64,000 bases of DNA from JASTVH01 sp042862465 (lineage in GTDB: Bacteria; Pseudomonadota; Gammaproteobacteria; Pseudomonadales; Oleiphilaceae), in assembly GCA_042862465.1 (NCBI GenBank), contig JASTVH010000008.1, positions 124,001-188,000 of the forward strand, written 5' to 3'. A program made the translations under genes and the position numbers. Positions 9,201 to 17,154 of the stretch are shown in pieces. Every line of letters begins with the position of its first letter. The first letter of the stretch is position 1. The notes under the pieces were generated by a model, which did not search any database, was not told where the DNA came from, and saw only the letters and a program-made list of their open reading frames with translations.

Positions 9201-12200
9201 GCCATCGGCGAGGGGCGTGGTGATGAGGCAGTGGTAGGCCCCGGTATCGAGATCGGCACTGGTGGAACACAGGGTCGTTCCGCTGCCGTCCCGCACCGCG
9301 ATGGTGGCACCGGCAGGGGCGGTACCGCTCACGAACTGGCCATCCGTGGCATCGGACTGGGCCTGGCCGCCGGGTACGAAGGTGACCTCGGCAGAGGCCG
9401 CCAGTGCCGTGCCGTTCACCGTGCCTGTTATGGTGATGACGGCGGGCTGGCTGCTGGTCAGCGAGGCGGAATAGGTGCCATCGCCATGGTCGGTTAGGCG
9501 GCTCAGCGTGGCCCCACCATTCTGGCTCAGCGACACGGCATCACCGCCCGAGGTGAGGGCATTGCCCTGGGTATCGATCAGTTGCAGGGTGATGAGCGCC
9601 GCGTCCGCGCCGTTGGCGGTGACCACAGTTGGCGTTGCCACAAGGATGCTGTTGACGCTGCTGGCGGTGCCAGAGGTGAACTCCACCGTGGCCGTATCAC
9701 TGATTGCCACACCGTTGAGCAGACCGGTGACGGTCACGGTCTCGATCACGCTGCTGGAGAGGCTGGCCGTGTAGGTGCCATCGCCGTTGTCGGTGATGCC
9801 GCTCAGTGATGCGCTGCCGCTTTGGGCCAGGGTCACGGTGTCGCCACCGCTGGTGAGCGGGTTGCCATTGGCATCGATCGCCTGAACCGTCACGGTGGTC
9901 ACCGTGCCGTCAGCGGTGATCAGGGAGGATGACACGTTGAGGCGCGTGGTGGTTGGGTCGGCGATGCCGGGCGTGAACGTGACCGAGGCCGTATCGCTGA
10001 TGGTGCTGCCATTGAGGGTCCCGCTCACGGTGACCGTTTCCGCGACTGTGCTGTTGATGGCAGCGGTGTAAGTGCCGTCACCGTTATCCGTGACGTTGCC
10101 GAGGGTGGCACTGCCATTCTGACTCAGGGCGATCGTATCGCCGCCGGTCGTGAGGTTATTACCGTTGGCGTCCACGGCCTGCACCGTGACCGTGGCGATT
10201 GTACCGTCGGCTGTCACTGTAGCGGGACTGGCACTGATCAGACTGGTGCTGCTGGCCGCGGCGCCGGGATTGAAGGTGAGGGTGGCGGTATCGGTGATGG
10301 CAACGCCATTGAGTGATCCGCTGAGGGTAACGGTTTCGGCCAGGGTACTGGATATGGAGGCGCTGTAGGTCCCGTCGCCATTATCGGTGACAGTGACGAT
10401 ACTGGCGCTACCGCTCTGGGAGAGCGCCACCGTATCGCCTCCGGTCGTCAGGGCATTGCCGTTGGCATCCCGGGTCTGCACGGTGATGGTGGCTGTCGAC
10501 CCGTCTGCGGTGAGCGCAGAGGGGGTGACGCTGACCAGGGTGGTCGTCTCATCAGCCGGGCCTGGTTCGAAGACCACAGTCGCCGTATCGGTAATACCGC
10601 TGCCGTTAAGGGTTCCGCTGACAGTGACGGCTTCGGCCACAGTGTTGGTGAGGGTTGCGGTGTAGGTTCCGTCGCCATTGTCGGTCACCCCACTCAGGGT
10701 AGCGCTGCCGCTCTGGCTGAGCAGGATGGTATCCCCGCCACTGGACAGATCGACACCATTGGCATCCCGGGCCTGAACCGTGATGGTGGCGGTACTGCTG
10801 CCGTCCGCGATTCGGGTGGAGGCAGAGACATAGATCTGTGTCTGGCCTGCGGAGGCGGCGCCGGCGGTGAGTGAGGCGCGGACATTCTCCCAGCGTTTGT
10901 TTTGGGCGGCCTGATTGGTTGTGTAGATATCGAGATCACCATCCTTGTCGAAGTCGGCCAGCAGTGCCCCCTGGGAAGCGCCCGTATCCCCGGTTATGTC
11001 GGATGCGCTGAAGCTGCCACCGCCTGAGCCAGTGCCGTCATTGATCCACAATTTGTTCTGCGCGCCATCGTTGGTGACATAGATATCCAGGTCACCGTCA
11101 CGGTCCACATCCCCGATCGCCACGCCAACGGAATCGCCGGTATCGCCGCTGATATCCGATGCGCTGAAGTTGCCGCTGCCATCGTTGAGCCAGAGGCGGT
11201 TTTGCTGGTTGCTGCGGTTGGCAACGTAGAGGTCCAGGTCGCCATCGCTGTCGATATCGGCAAACTGGGCCAGTTCGGTGTCGCCCGTGTCATTGGTGAT
11301 GTCCGCTGCGCTGAACACGCCGCTGCCGTCGTTGATCCAGAGCCGATTCTGTTGCCCGCCGTGGTTGGTGACGTAGATGTCCAGGTCTCCGTCCCGGTCC
11401 ACATCCCCCATGAAGGCGCCAAAGCTGATGCCCTGGTCGTTGAGGATGTCCGACGCGCTGAAACTGCCATTGCCATCGTTGATCCAGAGCTTGTTCTGGG
11501 CGTTGTTGTTGGCGACGTAGATGTCGAGGTCGCCGTCACCGTCGACGTCACCCATGACCGAGCCTTCGGACTTGTAGTCGTCACCGATGATATCGGCCGC
11601 AGTGAACGAGGCCGAACCGTCATTGATCCAGAGTTTGTTCTGCTCGTTGGTCCAGTTGGCAACGTGGATGTCCAGGTCGCCGTCCTTGTCCACGTCCCCG
11701 ATGGCGCAGCCGGTGGAGTCGCCGAGGTCGCCGGTGATGTCGCCATTGCTGAAAGTGCCGTCGCCGTTGTTGAGCCACAGGCGGTTTTGCTGGCCTTCAT
11801 TGGGGACGTAAAGATCGATGTCGCCGTCGTTGTCCAGATCGCCGCTACAGGCATTCCAGGTGTTGTCGGCATCCGTGGAAATGTCCGCTGCGGTGAAGGA
11901 GGCCGCGAAGGGCGCGAGGTTGTTGATCCAGAGCCGGTTCTGGCTGGTGCTGCTCTGGTTGGTGGTATGGATGTCCAGATCGCCATCGCCGTCGAAGTCG
12001 GCCATCACCGTAAACTGGGAATCGCCGGTGTCGCCGGTTATGTCGGAAGCCGTGAAGCTGGCGCCGCCATTACCCAGGCCGTCGTTGATCCAGAGTTTGT
12101 TTTGCGTGCCGTCGTTGGTGGTGTAGATGTCCAGGTCGCCATCGAGATCGATGTCCCCCATGGCGGCATTGACGGAATTCCCAGTATCCCCGCTGATATC

Positions 12201-13154
12201 CGAGGCGGTGTAACTGCCGTTGCCGTCATTCAGCCAAAGCTTGTTCTGTTCGTTGTTGCGGTTGGGGACATAGATGTCCAGATCCCCGTCACCGTCCACA
12301 TCCCCCATGACCGGGACTTCCGTAGAGCCGGTGTCGCCAGCGATATCGGCAGCCGTGAAGCTGGCACCTCCGTCACCCAGACCGTCGTTGATCCAGAGTC
12401 TGTTCTGTTGCTGGTGGTTGGCGGTGTAGATATCGAGATCGCCGTCGTTGTCGACATCGGCCATGACCGCGCTGTAGCTGGTACCGGTGTCGCCGGTAAT
12501 GTCGGATGCGGTAAAACTGTCCCCGCCCAGACCACTGCCGTCATTGATCCACAGCTTGTTTTGGGTACCCGAGCCGTTGGCGGCATAGAGGTCGAGGTCA
12601 CCGTCGCCATCGACATCGCCCATGGCGACACCAACGGTGGAGCTCTTGTCGTTGAAGATGTCCGCGTTGGTAAAGTTTGCCGCCCCGTCATTCAGCCACA
12701 GGCGGTTCTGGCCGTTGAAGTCGTTGCCAACGTAGAGGTCCAGGTCGCCGTCGTTGTCCACATCCCCAACGGCGCAACCGCCGCTGTAGCCGGTATCGCC
12801 GTTGATGTTCTTCGCGGTGAAATTGCCGCTGCCGTCATTGATCCAGAGGAGGTTCTGCGCTCGCTTGCCGTAGTTGAGAACATACAGGTCCACGTCGCCG
12901 TCGCGATCGAAGTCGCCGGTGCAGTTGCCGTAGGAAGGGCCGGTGTCGCCGCTGATGTCGTTGGCCGAAAAGGAGGCACCCAGCACGCTGCCAGGAAGCA
13001 GCAAGCTGGTAAGGAATGCCGTCAGATACAGTAAGCACGGGAGGGCGGCAGGCTTTGATGGACGGCAGTTGGGGTGTTTCAGAAAAGACTCCGGAACAGC
13101 AAAGGATGAAACCACAGCCTTTAGTGTAGGCGTTCGCGGCTGATGTATCGCCAT
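6213..13154 (-). CDS. Giant secreted protein: FG-GAP / Ig-like / TSP3 / GlyGly-CTERM helix with C-terminal TPS domain
   Basis: A 2313-residue protein with a signal peptide around residues 38-60 (long N-region). Order: about 15 FG-GAP/VCBS-type repeats with calcium-binding DxDxDGDLD cores (about 62-765); five Big_1/invasin-type Ig repeats, each with TADG and TDNGDGTYTA (about 770-1265); another Ig-like domain (to 1340); TSP3/EF-hand-like DSDGDGxxD repeats (about 1343-1625); a choice-of-anchor-U-like segment with the ITDGGPNDADG motif (about 1740-1905); then SGGSGGGG plus a hydrophobic helix, a GlyGly-CTERM-like signal (about 1955-1985). Proteins of this kind normally end there. Here the frame continues into a filamentous-haemagglutinin-type TPS domain (about 1988-2290; LLGTLNANGQVLLLNRSGIL). 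TPS domains are normally N-terminal. It is probably a large surface adhesin; the fusion is unexplained. Confidence 0.8.
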   Translation of the reverse strand: MAIHQPRTPTLKAVVSSFAVPESFLKHPNCRPSKPAALPCLLYLTAFLTSLLLPGSVLGASFSANDISGDTGPSYGNCTGDFDRDGDVDLYVLNYGKRAQNLLWINDGSGNFTAKNINGDTGYSGGCAVGDVDNDGDLDLYVGNDFNGQNRLWLNDGAANFTNADIFNDKSSTVGVAMGDVDGDGDLDLYAANGSGTQNKLWINDGSGLGGDSFTASDITGDTGTSYSAVMADVDNDGDLDIYTANHQQQNRLWINDGLGDGGASFTAADIAGDTGSTEVPVMGDVDGDGDLDIYVPNRNNEQNKLWLNDGNGSYTASDISGDTGNSVNAAMGDIDLDGDLDIYTTNDGTQNKLWINDGLGNGGASFTASDITGDTGDSQFTVMADFDGDGDLDIHTTNQSSTSQNRLWINNLAPFAASFTAADISTDADNTWNACSGDLDNDGDIDLYVPNEGQQNRLWLNNGDGTFSNGDITGDLGDSTGCAIGDVDKDGDLDIHVANWTNEQNKLWINDGSASFTAADIIGDDYKSEGSVMGDVDGDGDLDIYVANNNAQNKLWINDGNGSFSASDILNDQGISFGAFMGDVDRDGDLDIYVTNHGGQQNRLWINDGSGVFSAADITNDTGDTELAQFADIDSDGDLDLYVANRSNQQNRLWLNDGSGNFSASDISGDTGDSVGVAIGDVDRDGDLDIYVTNDGAQNKLWINDGTGSGGGSFSASDITGDTGASQGALLADFDKDGDLDIYTTNQAAQNKRWENVRASLTAGAASAGQTQIYVSASTRIADGSSTATITVQARDANGVDLSSGGDTILLSQSGSATLSGVTDNGDGTYTATLTNTVAEAVTVSGTLNGSGITDTATVVFEPGPADETTTLVSVTPSALTADGSTATITVQTRDANGNALTTGGDTVALSQSGSASIVTVTDNGDGTYSASISSTLAETVTLSGSLNGVAITDTATLTFNPGAAASSTSLISASPATVTADGTIATVTVQAVDANGNNLTTGGDTIALSQNGSATLGNVTDNGDGTYTAAINSTVAETVTVSGTLNGSTISDTASVTFTPGIADPTTTRLNVSSSLITADGTVTTVTVQAIDANGNPLTSGGDTVTLAQSGSASLSGITDNGDGTYTASLSSSVIETVTVTGLLNGVAISDTATVEFTSGTASSVNSILVATPTVVTANGADAALITLQLIDTQGNALTSGGDAVSLSQNGGATLSRLTDHGDGTYSASLTSSQPAVITITGTVNGTALAASAEVTFVPGGQAQSDATDGQFVSGTAPAGATIAVRDGSGTTLCSTSADLDTGAYHCLITTPLADGETLTVAATDLAGHTATSSIIVNRQDSDGDGVSDVMEDLLGTDKLKAEPFSRPDSDGDGLPDYHEVILNSDPASADSPVAAGDQDDDVDGLSNALEFYFNAAGGAADSELASDTDGDGIADLTELLIRGGAFNDANRPTPAGNQDTDGDGVTDAVEAYLGRLAITPADATHDYDRDGYSDALEVRLAANPLRANEADRDNDGISDAIEAFLTGTIDDGLNSALRDRDLDGLADRYELTANTDLNDPAAAINHAAAGDSDGDGISDAVETYLTGSATGAQPNQDSDGDSLTDLTELGLGSDPLTPSKPVAWITVTQTGSQQITARGHIGGFQSPAPDLSWDLSDIRAKAPAVSVSYPDARSVVIDGLPQGSYRLSLTLTRALNSTLLSSDVNYTFLLADATRADTDHDGVIDAYDVYDGEAGLEESLQTALGSGAHYALVTDTGTFGRLGMLATLGDNVTAQISAKQLEEYAADGQLLTRGDRTAISDITSTPNLFDLEAVNLPAVGSTVSLSIPLHKALPTYGTLLVFHYQTRQWTFFNDGGKDRIRSYAGAPDACAAPGDSRYTAGLVEGDNCLEVRITDGGPNDADGRANGRIATLLGVGASQSMPQWQDYQATSVTADPVTKSAPGGQTGASIQTDSGGSGGGGALNLLSLLMLFLLAATASFRAGAAPQNGTIVTGSGGITANGALTTITQDSDRLAIQWDAFDIAAGETVQFVQPNGQALALNVDFSGSASQLLGTLNANGQVLLLNRSGILIGDGASINTSAFLASDLSVSPDDFASGDFTLTDNAPKTGGIVNRGQINTTGPSGIYVLGQFFDNSGQLSASNGDIHVAIADKLVVTTDASGLLGVQLTEPLQSDISPTSSLIANKGSIVAFDGNIYLDLIYSDVLKAQAVNNQGMVNAVGITQNNGRVVLTAQPVATGSTLDTVASESLVEAPPEQNTLTFELDNQAKPSLDAIMPSCENGAIQVADCRKYTAIKRYLGRLLLGGSLPD

Positions 13155-13245
13155 TTAAACCTTGTCGTCTTGTTTCCGCCTGAACGAATAAATAATGTTT
13201 GTAGTGGTTGTGTAACCGGGCGTAACAAGGGCTCGTTGAGGGGGC
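13155..13245 (-). promoter_or_regulatory. Upstream region of the giant TPS gene
   Basis: About 90 bases between the cyclase gene stop and the giant gene start. On the minus strand an AAGG lies 5 bases before the ATG and an A/T-rich stretch (ACATTATTTATTC) lies further upstream, which could be a -10 region. No convincing -35 partner was identified, so independent transcription is only possible. Confidence 0.3.
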
Positions 13246-14469
13246 TCAGTCTTTCGTGCGCAGCAGTCTGTAATGACCGCGGCCGGCGTCCTTGGCCTGG
13301 TAAAGGGCGATATCGGCCCGCTTCATGGCGCTGTAGGTGGTGTCGTTATGATCGGCGATCGCGATACCGATGCTGCAGCTCATCTCCAGGGTGTGGCCTT
13401 GAATCAGGGCCGGATCCTCCAGGGCCTTGAGCAGGATCTGGGCGGTGGTGATGGCTTCCTGTTCGCTGGCGAGGGCCTTTTGTATCACAGTGAACTCGTC
13501 GCCGCCCAGGCGGTAGGCGGTGGCGTATTCCGGGATGGAGCGGGCGATGCGCTGGGCAAATTCCTTCAGCAGCAGATCGCCAATATCGTGCCCGAGGGTG
13601 TCGTTGACGTCCTTGAATTTGTCCAGGTCCAGGAACATGACGGCGATGCGGTCGTCACCGGGTTTGCGGTCCCGGTTGAGGAGCGCTTCGATCTGCTCGG
13701 AAAACATGCGCCGGTTGGGGAGTTTTGTCAGCTGATCGTAGTAGGCCAGCTCGTACATGCGGTGCTTGTCAGCCTCGATTTCGTCGAGCATCTCGTTGAA
13801 GGCGTTGACGGCTTCTCCCAGCTCGTCCTCGTTTTCTGTCTGTGCCCGGATGGAATAGTTGTTCTTGTGGGTAACCTGGGAAGCCACCCAGCCCAGCTGG
13901 CTGATCGGTTCGTAGATGCGCCGCTGCAGTCGCATGGTGAGCAGAAAGGCGAGGATCAGCGAGAAAACCAGAGTACTGATACTCACGAGCACCTGCTGGC
14001 GGATGCGCTCGTACAACTCTTCCAGTCCGACACGCACAAACACCTGGCCAATGACCTGGTTATTGCGCCGGATATCCTGCCAAACATCCAGATAGTCGGG
14101 CGTCATTTTCAGCCTCTGGGCCGATTGGAGCGGTACCGCGGGACATGCTGTGCTGGTTTGCCGGGGGGAGGTCCTGACAAACACGTCGCCGCTTTCGTTG
14201 TACATGCAGGCCAGGCGGATATTCTTGCGGATGTTCAGGGTCTCGAGGTTTGCCAGCGCATTGCGGGTGTCGCCGAAGCTCAGGGCGACGGCGCTACGCA
14301 TGGCAATCACCTGGGAGAGGATTCGCATTTCGTTGGCCAGCGTCTTGCGCTGTTTGACCTGATCGTAAGAGAGAAAGGCGGTAGCGGCTATCGCGATGCC
14401 GATGGTGGCCGTCAGCAGGACCACGAAGATCAACTTGTATCTAATCGATAGCCGTTTGAATGGAGTCAT
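13246..14469 (-). CDS. YfiN/TpbB-like diguanylate cyclase (CHASE8-HAMP-GGDEF)
   Basis: A 407-residue inner-membrane enzyme with TM1 at about 12-33, a periplasmic CHASE8-type sensor (about 35-150), TM2 at about 155-180, HAMP (about 180-235, with a DELGEAVNAFNEM signature) and a GGDEF domain (about 240-405). The active-site motif is intact (RLGGDEF), so it should make c-di-GMP from two GTP. The inhibitory RxxD site is absent: its position reads PEYA. YfiN/TpbB has the same architecture and is held off by YfiR; a YfiR-like gene lies at the other end of this locus. It probably tunes surface attachment, possibly coupled to the secreted protein next to it. Confidence 0.85.
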   Translation of the reverse strand: MTPFKRLSIRYKLIFVVLLTATIGIAIAATAFLSYDQVKQRKTLANEMRILSQVIAMRSAVALSFGDTRNALANLETLNIRKNIRLACMYNESGDVFVRTSPRQTSTACPAVPLQSAQRLKMTPDYLDVWQDIRRNNQVIGQVFVRVGLEELYERIRQQVLVSISTLVFSLILAFLLTMRLQRRIYEPISQLGWVASQVTHKNNYSIRAQTENEDELGEAVNAFNEMLDEIEADKHRMYELAYYDQLTKLPNRRMFSEQIEALLNRDRKPGDDRIAVMFLDLDKFKDVNDTLGHDIGDLLLKEFAQRIARSIPEYATAYRLGGDEFTVIQKALASEQEAITTAQILLKALEDPALIQGHTLEMSCSIGIAIADHNDTTYSAMKRADIALYQAKDAGRGHYRLLRTKD

Positions 14470-14538
14470 AGTTTTAAGCGTTTTCTACTGCGCAGCCGTT
14501 CAGCAATAGTAGTGCATAAACGGCACCCTCGCCGGTGT

Positions 14539-15738
14539 TTATGGTGACGATGGGCTGTTTCGCTTCAGTCGCTGGTAATTTCGGGCGTTGTTGATTGCTG
14601 TGGAAAGGGAGGCGACGTAGCGCTGAATTTTGGCCAGCTTCTCCTCGTCCAGATCGAAGGGCTCTTCCGTGCGGAAAAAGCTGATCACCCCAATGGTTTC
14701 GCCCTGCACGACCAGCGGCAACGCCAGATAAGCGGAAAACGGATGTACGTTATAGTGGGTTCGATCCGTGTCGGTAAAGGGCAGATCCGGCGTGATCCAG
14801 GGAAAATAGAAGGGTTCGCCGGTGGCGTAGACGTAGGATGAGGCGCTGTCCTCCCGCTGCGTGGTGATATGGATGCTGCGCCATTGCCGGATCAATTCCG
14901 CGGTGGCCACATCGCCATACACCTTGTAAATGTTCAGCGAGTCCTTGGCATCGTTGACCAACTGGATGCCCACCGCCTCGAAGTCAAAGATGTCTTTCAG
15001 GCCTTCGGAAATGGCCGCAAAGACGCGGTCGAAATCGAGGGTGGCGTTGGTCGTTTGAATCACCTGATTCAGGTGGGCGATTTCCCGCTCTCGTTGGCGG
15101 CTTTTTTCCAGCGCATAGCGCGTCTTCCGGACCAGGTAGGCGTTGTTGATGGTGGTGGCGATAGCCGCTACGTAGCGTTGAATGCGGTGGACATCCTCGC
15201 GATGGATGTCGAAGGGCTTGTCCGTGTGCACCAGATTGATCAGCCCGATGACCTTGTCCTGCACTTCAAGCGGGAAGATGGCGATGGCCTTGTGCGGGTT
15301 CCATTCGAACATCTGCCGGTCGCGTTCAGAATACTGCTGAAGCAGTTCCGGTGTGATATGGGTGATGATTTTCGGTTCGCTGTCGAGGAAGCATTTGATG
15401 AAGTAGACATCATCCCAGTCGATCGACAGCGGGTAGTCCCGGAAATACTGTATGACGCGCTCGGTGGCGCCCTCACCGTACCAGTGGGTGACTTCCAGGG
15501 CGTTCTTCTCGGCATTGAACAGATAGATGGAGATCTGGTTGAAATCGAGGATGTGATTCAGCGCCTCCATCACCCGCTCCACCACGATGTCCAGATCCAG
15601 CGTCGTGTTGAGGGCCTGCAGGACTGAAGCAATATCAGCCAGTTCCTGCGCCTGGGCGCTTTTCTTCTGGTTCAGCATGGCACGCAGCGATGCCAGTTCA
15701 GCGATCAGTTGTTCTTTGCTTTTATCGGTATCGTTCAT
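14539..15738 (-). CDS. Tandem GAF-domain protein without output domain
   Basis: A 399-residue soluble protein. A short coiled N-terminus (about 1-35, with KEQLIAELASLRAML) leads into GAF domain 1 (about 40-200) and GAF domain 2 (about 230-390). The two are clear internal duplicates: VLQALNTTLDLDIVVERVMEAL corresponds to a similar TTNATLDFDRVFAAI, and each domain closes with a VIGLINL or TIGVISF strand and an IQRYVA helix. No kinase, cyclase, GGDEF, EAL or DNA-binding module follows. It may sense a small ligand and act by partner binding. It sits between pilU and the YfiN-like cyclase on the same strand; the function is unknown. Confidence 0.75.
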   Translation of the reverse strand: MNDTDKSKEQLIAELASLRAMLNQKKSAQAQELADIASVLQALNTTLDLDIVVERVMEALNHILDFNQISIYLFNAEKNALEVTHWYGEGATERVIQYFRDYPLSIDWDDVYFIKCFLDSEPKIITHITPELLQQYSERDRQMFEWNPHKAIAIFPLEVQDKVIGLINLVHTDKPFDIHREDVHRIQRYVAAIATTINNAYLVRKTRYALEKSRQREREIAHLNQVIQTTNATLDFDRVFAAISEGLKDIFDFEAVGIQLVNDAKDSLNIYKVYGDVATAELIRQWRSIHITTQREDSASSYVYATGEPFYFPWITPDLPFTDTDRTHYNVHPFSAYLALPLVVQGETIGVISFFRTEEPFDLDEEKLAKIQRYVASLSTAINNARNYQRLKRNSPSSP

Positions 15739-15881
15739 CGACTATCGGTCTGGTCGTGGGCGGGTACATTGAGTGCCCAACTGCGCCTTCAGGCCTCCCG
15801 TCAGTAAGGCCGCTATCTTCGGGCAGCTGAAAGTGTAGCGCAAGGTGCAATAGGCCGAAGGGATCACGCTGGCCGACAGGC

Positions 15882-16985
15882 TCAGTCGTCATCCAGGCGC
15901 ATGCCCTCAATATCGGGGCCTTCGCCTCCTTTCTCCAGGCGAATCCGCACGCTCACATTATTGCGTGAATCAGCGTGGGCCAGCGCTTCTTCAAGTGTAA
16001 TGTGTCCCGTGTGGTAGAGCTCGATAAGGGCGTCATCGAATGTCTTCATACCCTGATCGGGACTCTTTTCCATGATGCCGGGGATGTCGTCCAGCTGTCC
16101 TTTGTGGATCAGTTCCCGAATGTAGGGGCTGGCCAGCATCACCTCCACGGCCGGGATCCGCTTGCCGTCCTTGCCCTTGACCAGGCGCTGGGCGACCACC
16201 GCTTTTAAGTGCATGGCAAGATCGGTGAACAGTTCCCGGTGGGCGGATTCCGGGAAGAAATTGACGATCCGCCGCATGGTCTGATTGACGTTGCCCGCAT
16301 GCAGGGTGGAGAGGCACAGGTGACCCGTTTCCGCGTAAGTGAGGGCATGTTTCATCGTATTCTGATCGCGGATTTCGCCAATCATGATGACATCCGGTGC
16401 TTCGCGCATGGCCCGCTTCAGGGCATCGGCGTAGGAGTGGGTGTCGACCCCCACTTCCCGCTGATTGACCAGGCTGCGGTGGTGGTGGTGCAAATACTCG
16501 ATGGGGTCTTCGATGGTCAGTATGTGGCCGGTTTGATGCCGGTTGCGGTGTTCGATCATGGCGGCCAGGGTGGTTGATTTGCCCGAACCGGTGGCACCCA
16601 CCACCAGGACCAGCCCCCGTGGTTCCATGATCAGGTTCTTGAGTAGCAGTGGCAGGTGCAGGCTTTCGATATCGGGGATATCCGTCTTCAGGTAGCGAAT
16701 GACCATGGCCACATCGCCCCGCTGCCAGAAGACGTTCAGCCGGAAGCGCCCGAATTGTTCCATGCTGATGGCCATATCAAGCTCAAGGTCCCGTTCGAAG
16801 GCGGCCCGTTGTTGGTCGTTCATGACCGAGTAAGCCAGTTCCTTCACCTTGCCCGCGGGCAGGGCATGTTGCGTCACCGGCCCCGTCTTGCCTTCGATCT
16901 TGATCATGATGGGCGCCCCGGAGGAAAGATAGAGGTCCGAGGCGTGTTTTTCGGTCATCAGTTGGAGGTAGGTGGCAATATCCAT
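15882..16985 (-). CDS. pilU: PilT/PilU-type twitching-motility ATPase (PilU)
   Basis: A 367-residue hexameric secretion ATPase. It starts MDIATYLQLMTEKHASDLYLSS-like, typical of PilU, with the N-terminal PAS-like part at about 1-100 and the RecA-type core after that. Walker A is GATGSGKST (about residue 130), the Walker B/Asp box region is DVIMIGEIRD, and the His box is TGHLCLSTLHAGN. It drives type IV pilus retraction together with PilT. The ATG at 16985 is preferred to an upstream in-frame start because it matches the family N-terminus. PilT is not in the window. The gene is divergent from the GntR-type gene across about 170 bases. Confidence 0.88.
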   Translation of the reverse strand: MDIATYLQLMTEKHASDLYLSSGAPIMIKIEGKTGPVTQHALPAGKVKELAYSVMNDQQRAAFERDLELDMAISMEQFGRFRLNVFWQRGDVAMVIRYLKTDIPDIESLHLPLLLKNLIMEPRGLVLVVGATGSGKSTTLAAMIEHRNRHQTGHILTIEDPIEYLHHHHRSLVNQREVGVDTHSYADALKRAMREAPDVIMIGEIRDQNTMKHALTYAETGHLCLSTLHAGNVNQTMRRIVNFFPESAHRELFTDLAMHLKAVVAQRLVKGKDGKRIPAVEVMLASPYIRELIHKGQLDDIPGIMEKSPDQGMKTFDDALIELYHTGHITLEEALAHADSRNNVSVRIRLEKGGEGPDIEGMRLDDD

Positions 16986-17057
16986 GGAGCGTTTCCTGAC
17001 AGTCTTTGCCTTCAGCATAGGCAAAGATTGGCTACCTGTGTTTCAGAGAGGGAAAGT

Positions 17058-17150
17058 GTTAACAAACCTCAAAGAGTGGTCGACGGTATTGTTGACAATA
17101 TGCCCTTGAAAGGGTAATTTTTGTCCACTTTTTGGCTGGATTGTTGACAA
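17058..17150 (+). promoter_or_regulatory. Promoter and repeated TGTTRACA-type operators upstream of gntR
   Basis: Two identical TTGTTGACAA decamers lie at 17089-17098 and 17141-17150, and a related perfect palindrome TGTTAACA lies at 17058-17065. The first decamer contains a consensus -35 (TTGACA, 17092-17097), followed after 17 bases by TAATTT (17115-17120). The second ends 4 bases before the gntR start codon. Placement over the -35 and beside the start fits autoregulation by a FadR-type GntR protein. The regulator-site link is an inference. Confidence 0.55.
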
Positions 17151-17154
17151 AGAT

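Noticed and set aside
11202..13034. 610-residue open frame on the plus strand
   Set aside because: It is antisense to the FG-GAP repeat region. The DNA repeats create an open, repetitive shadow frame, and the minus-strand protein has clear domains.
6213..13154. CRISPR-like direct repeats in the FG-GAP region
   Set aside because: The periodicity is codon-based protein repetition (DxDxDGDLD) and not spaced identical repeats with unique spacers.
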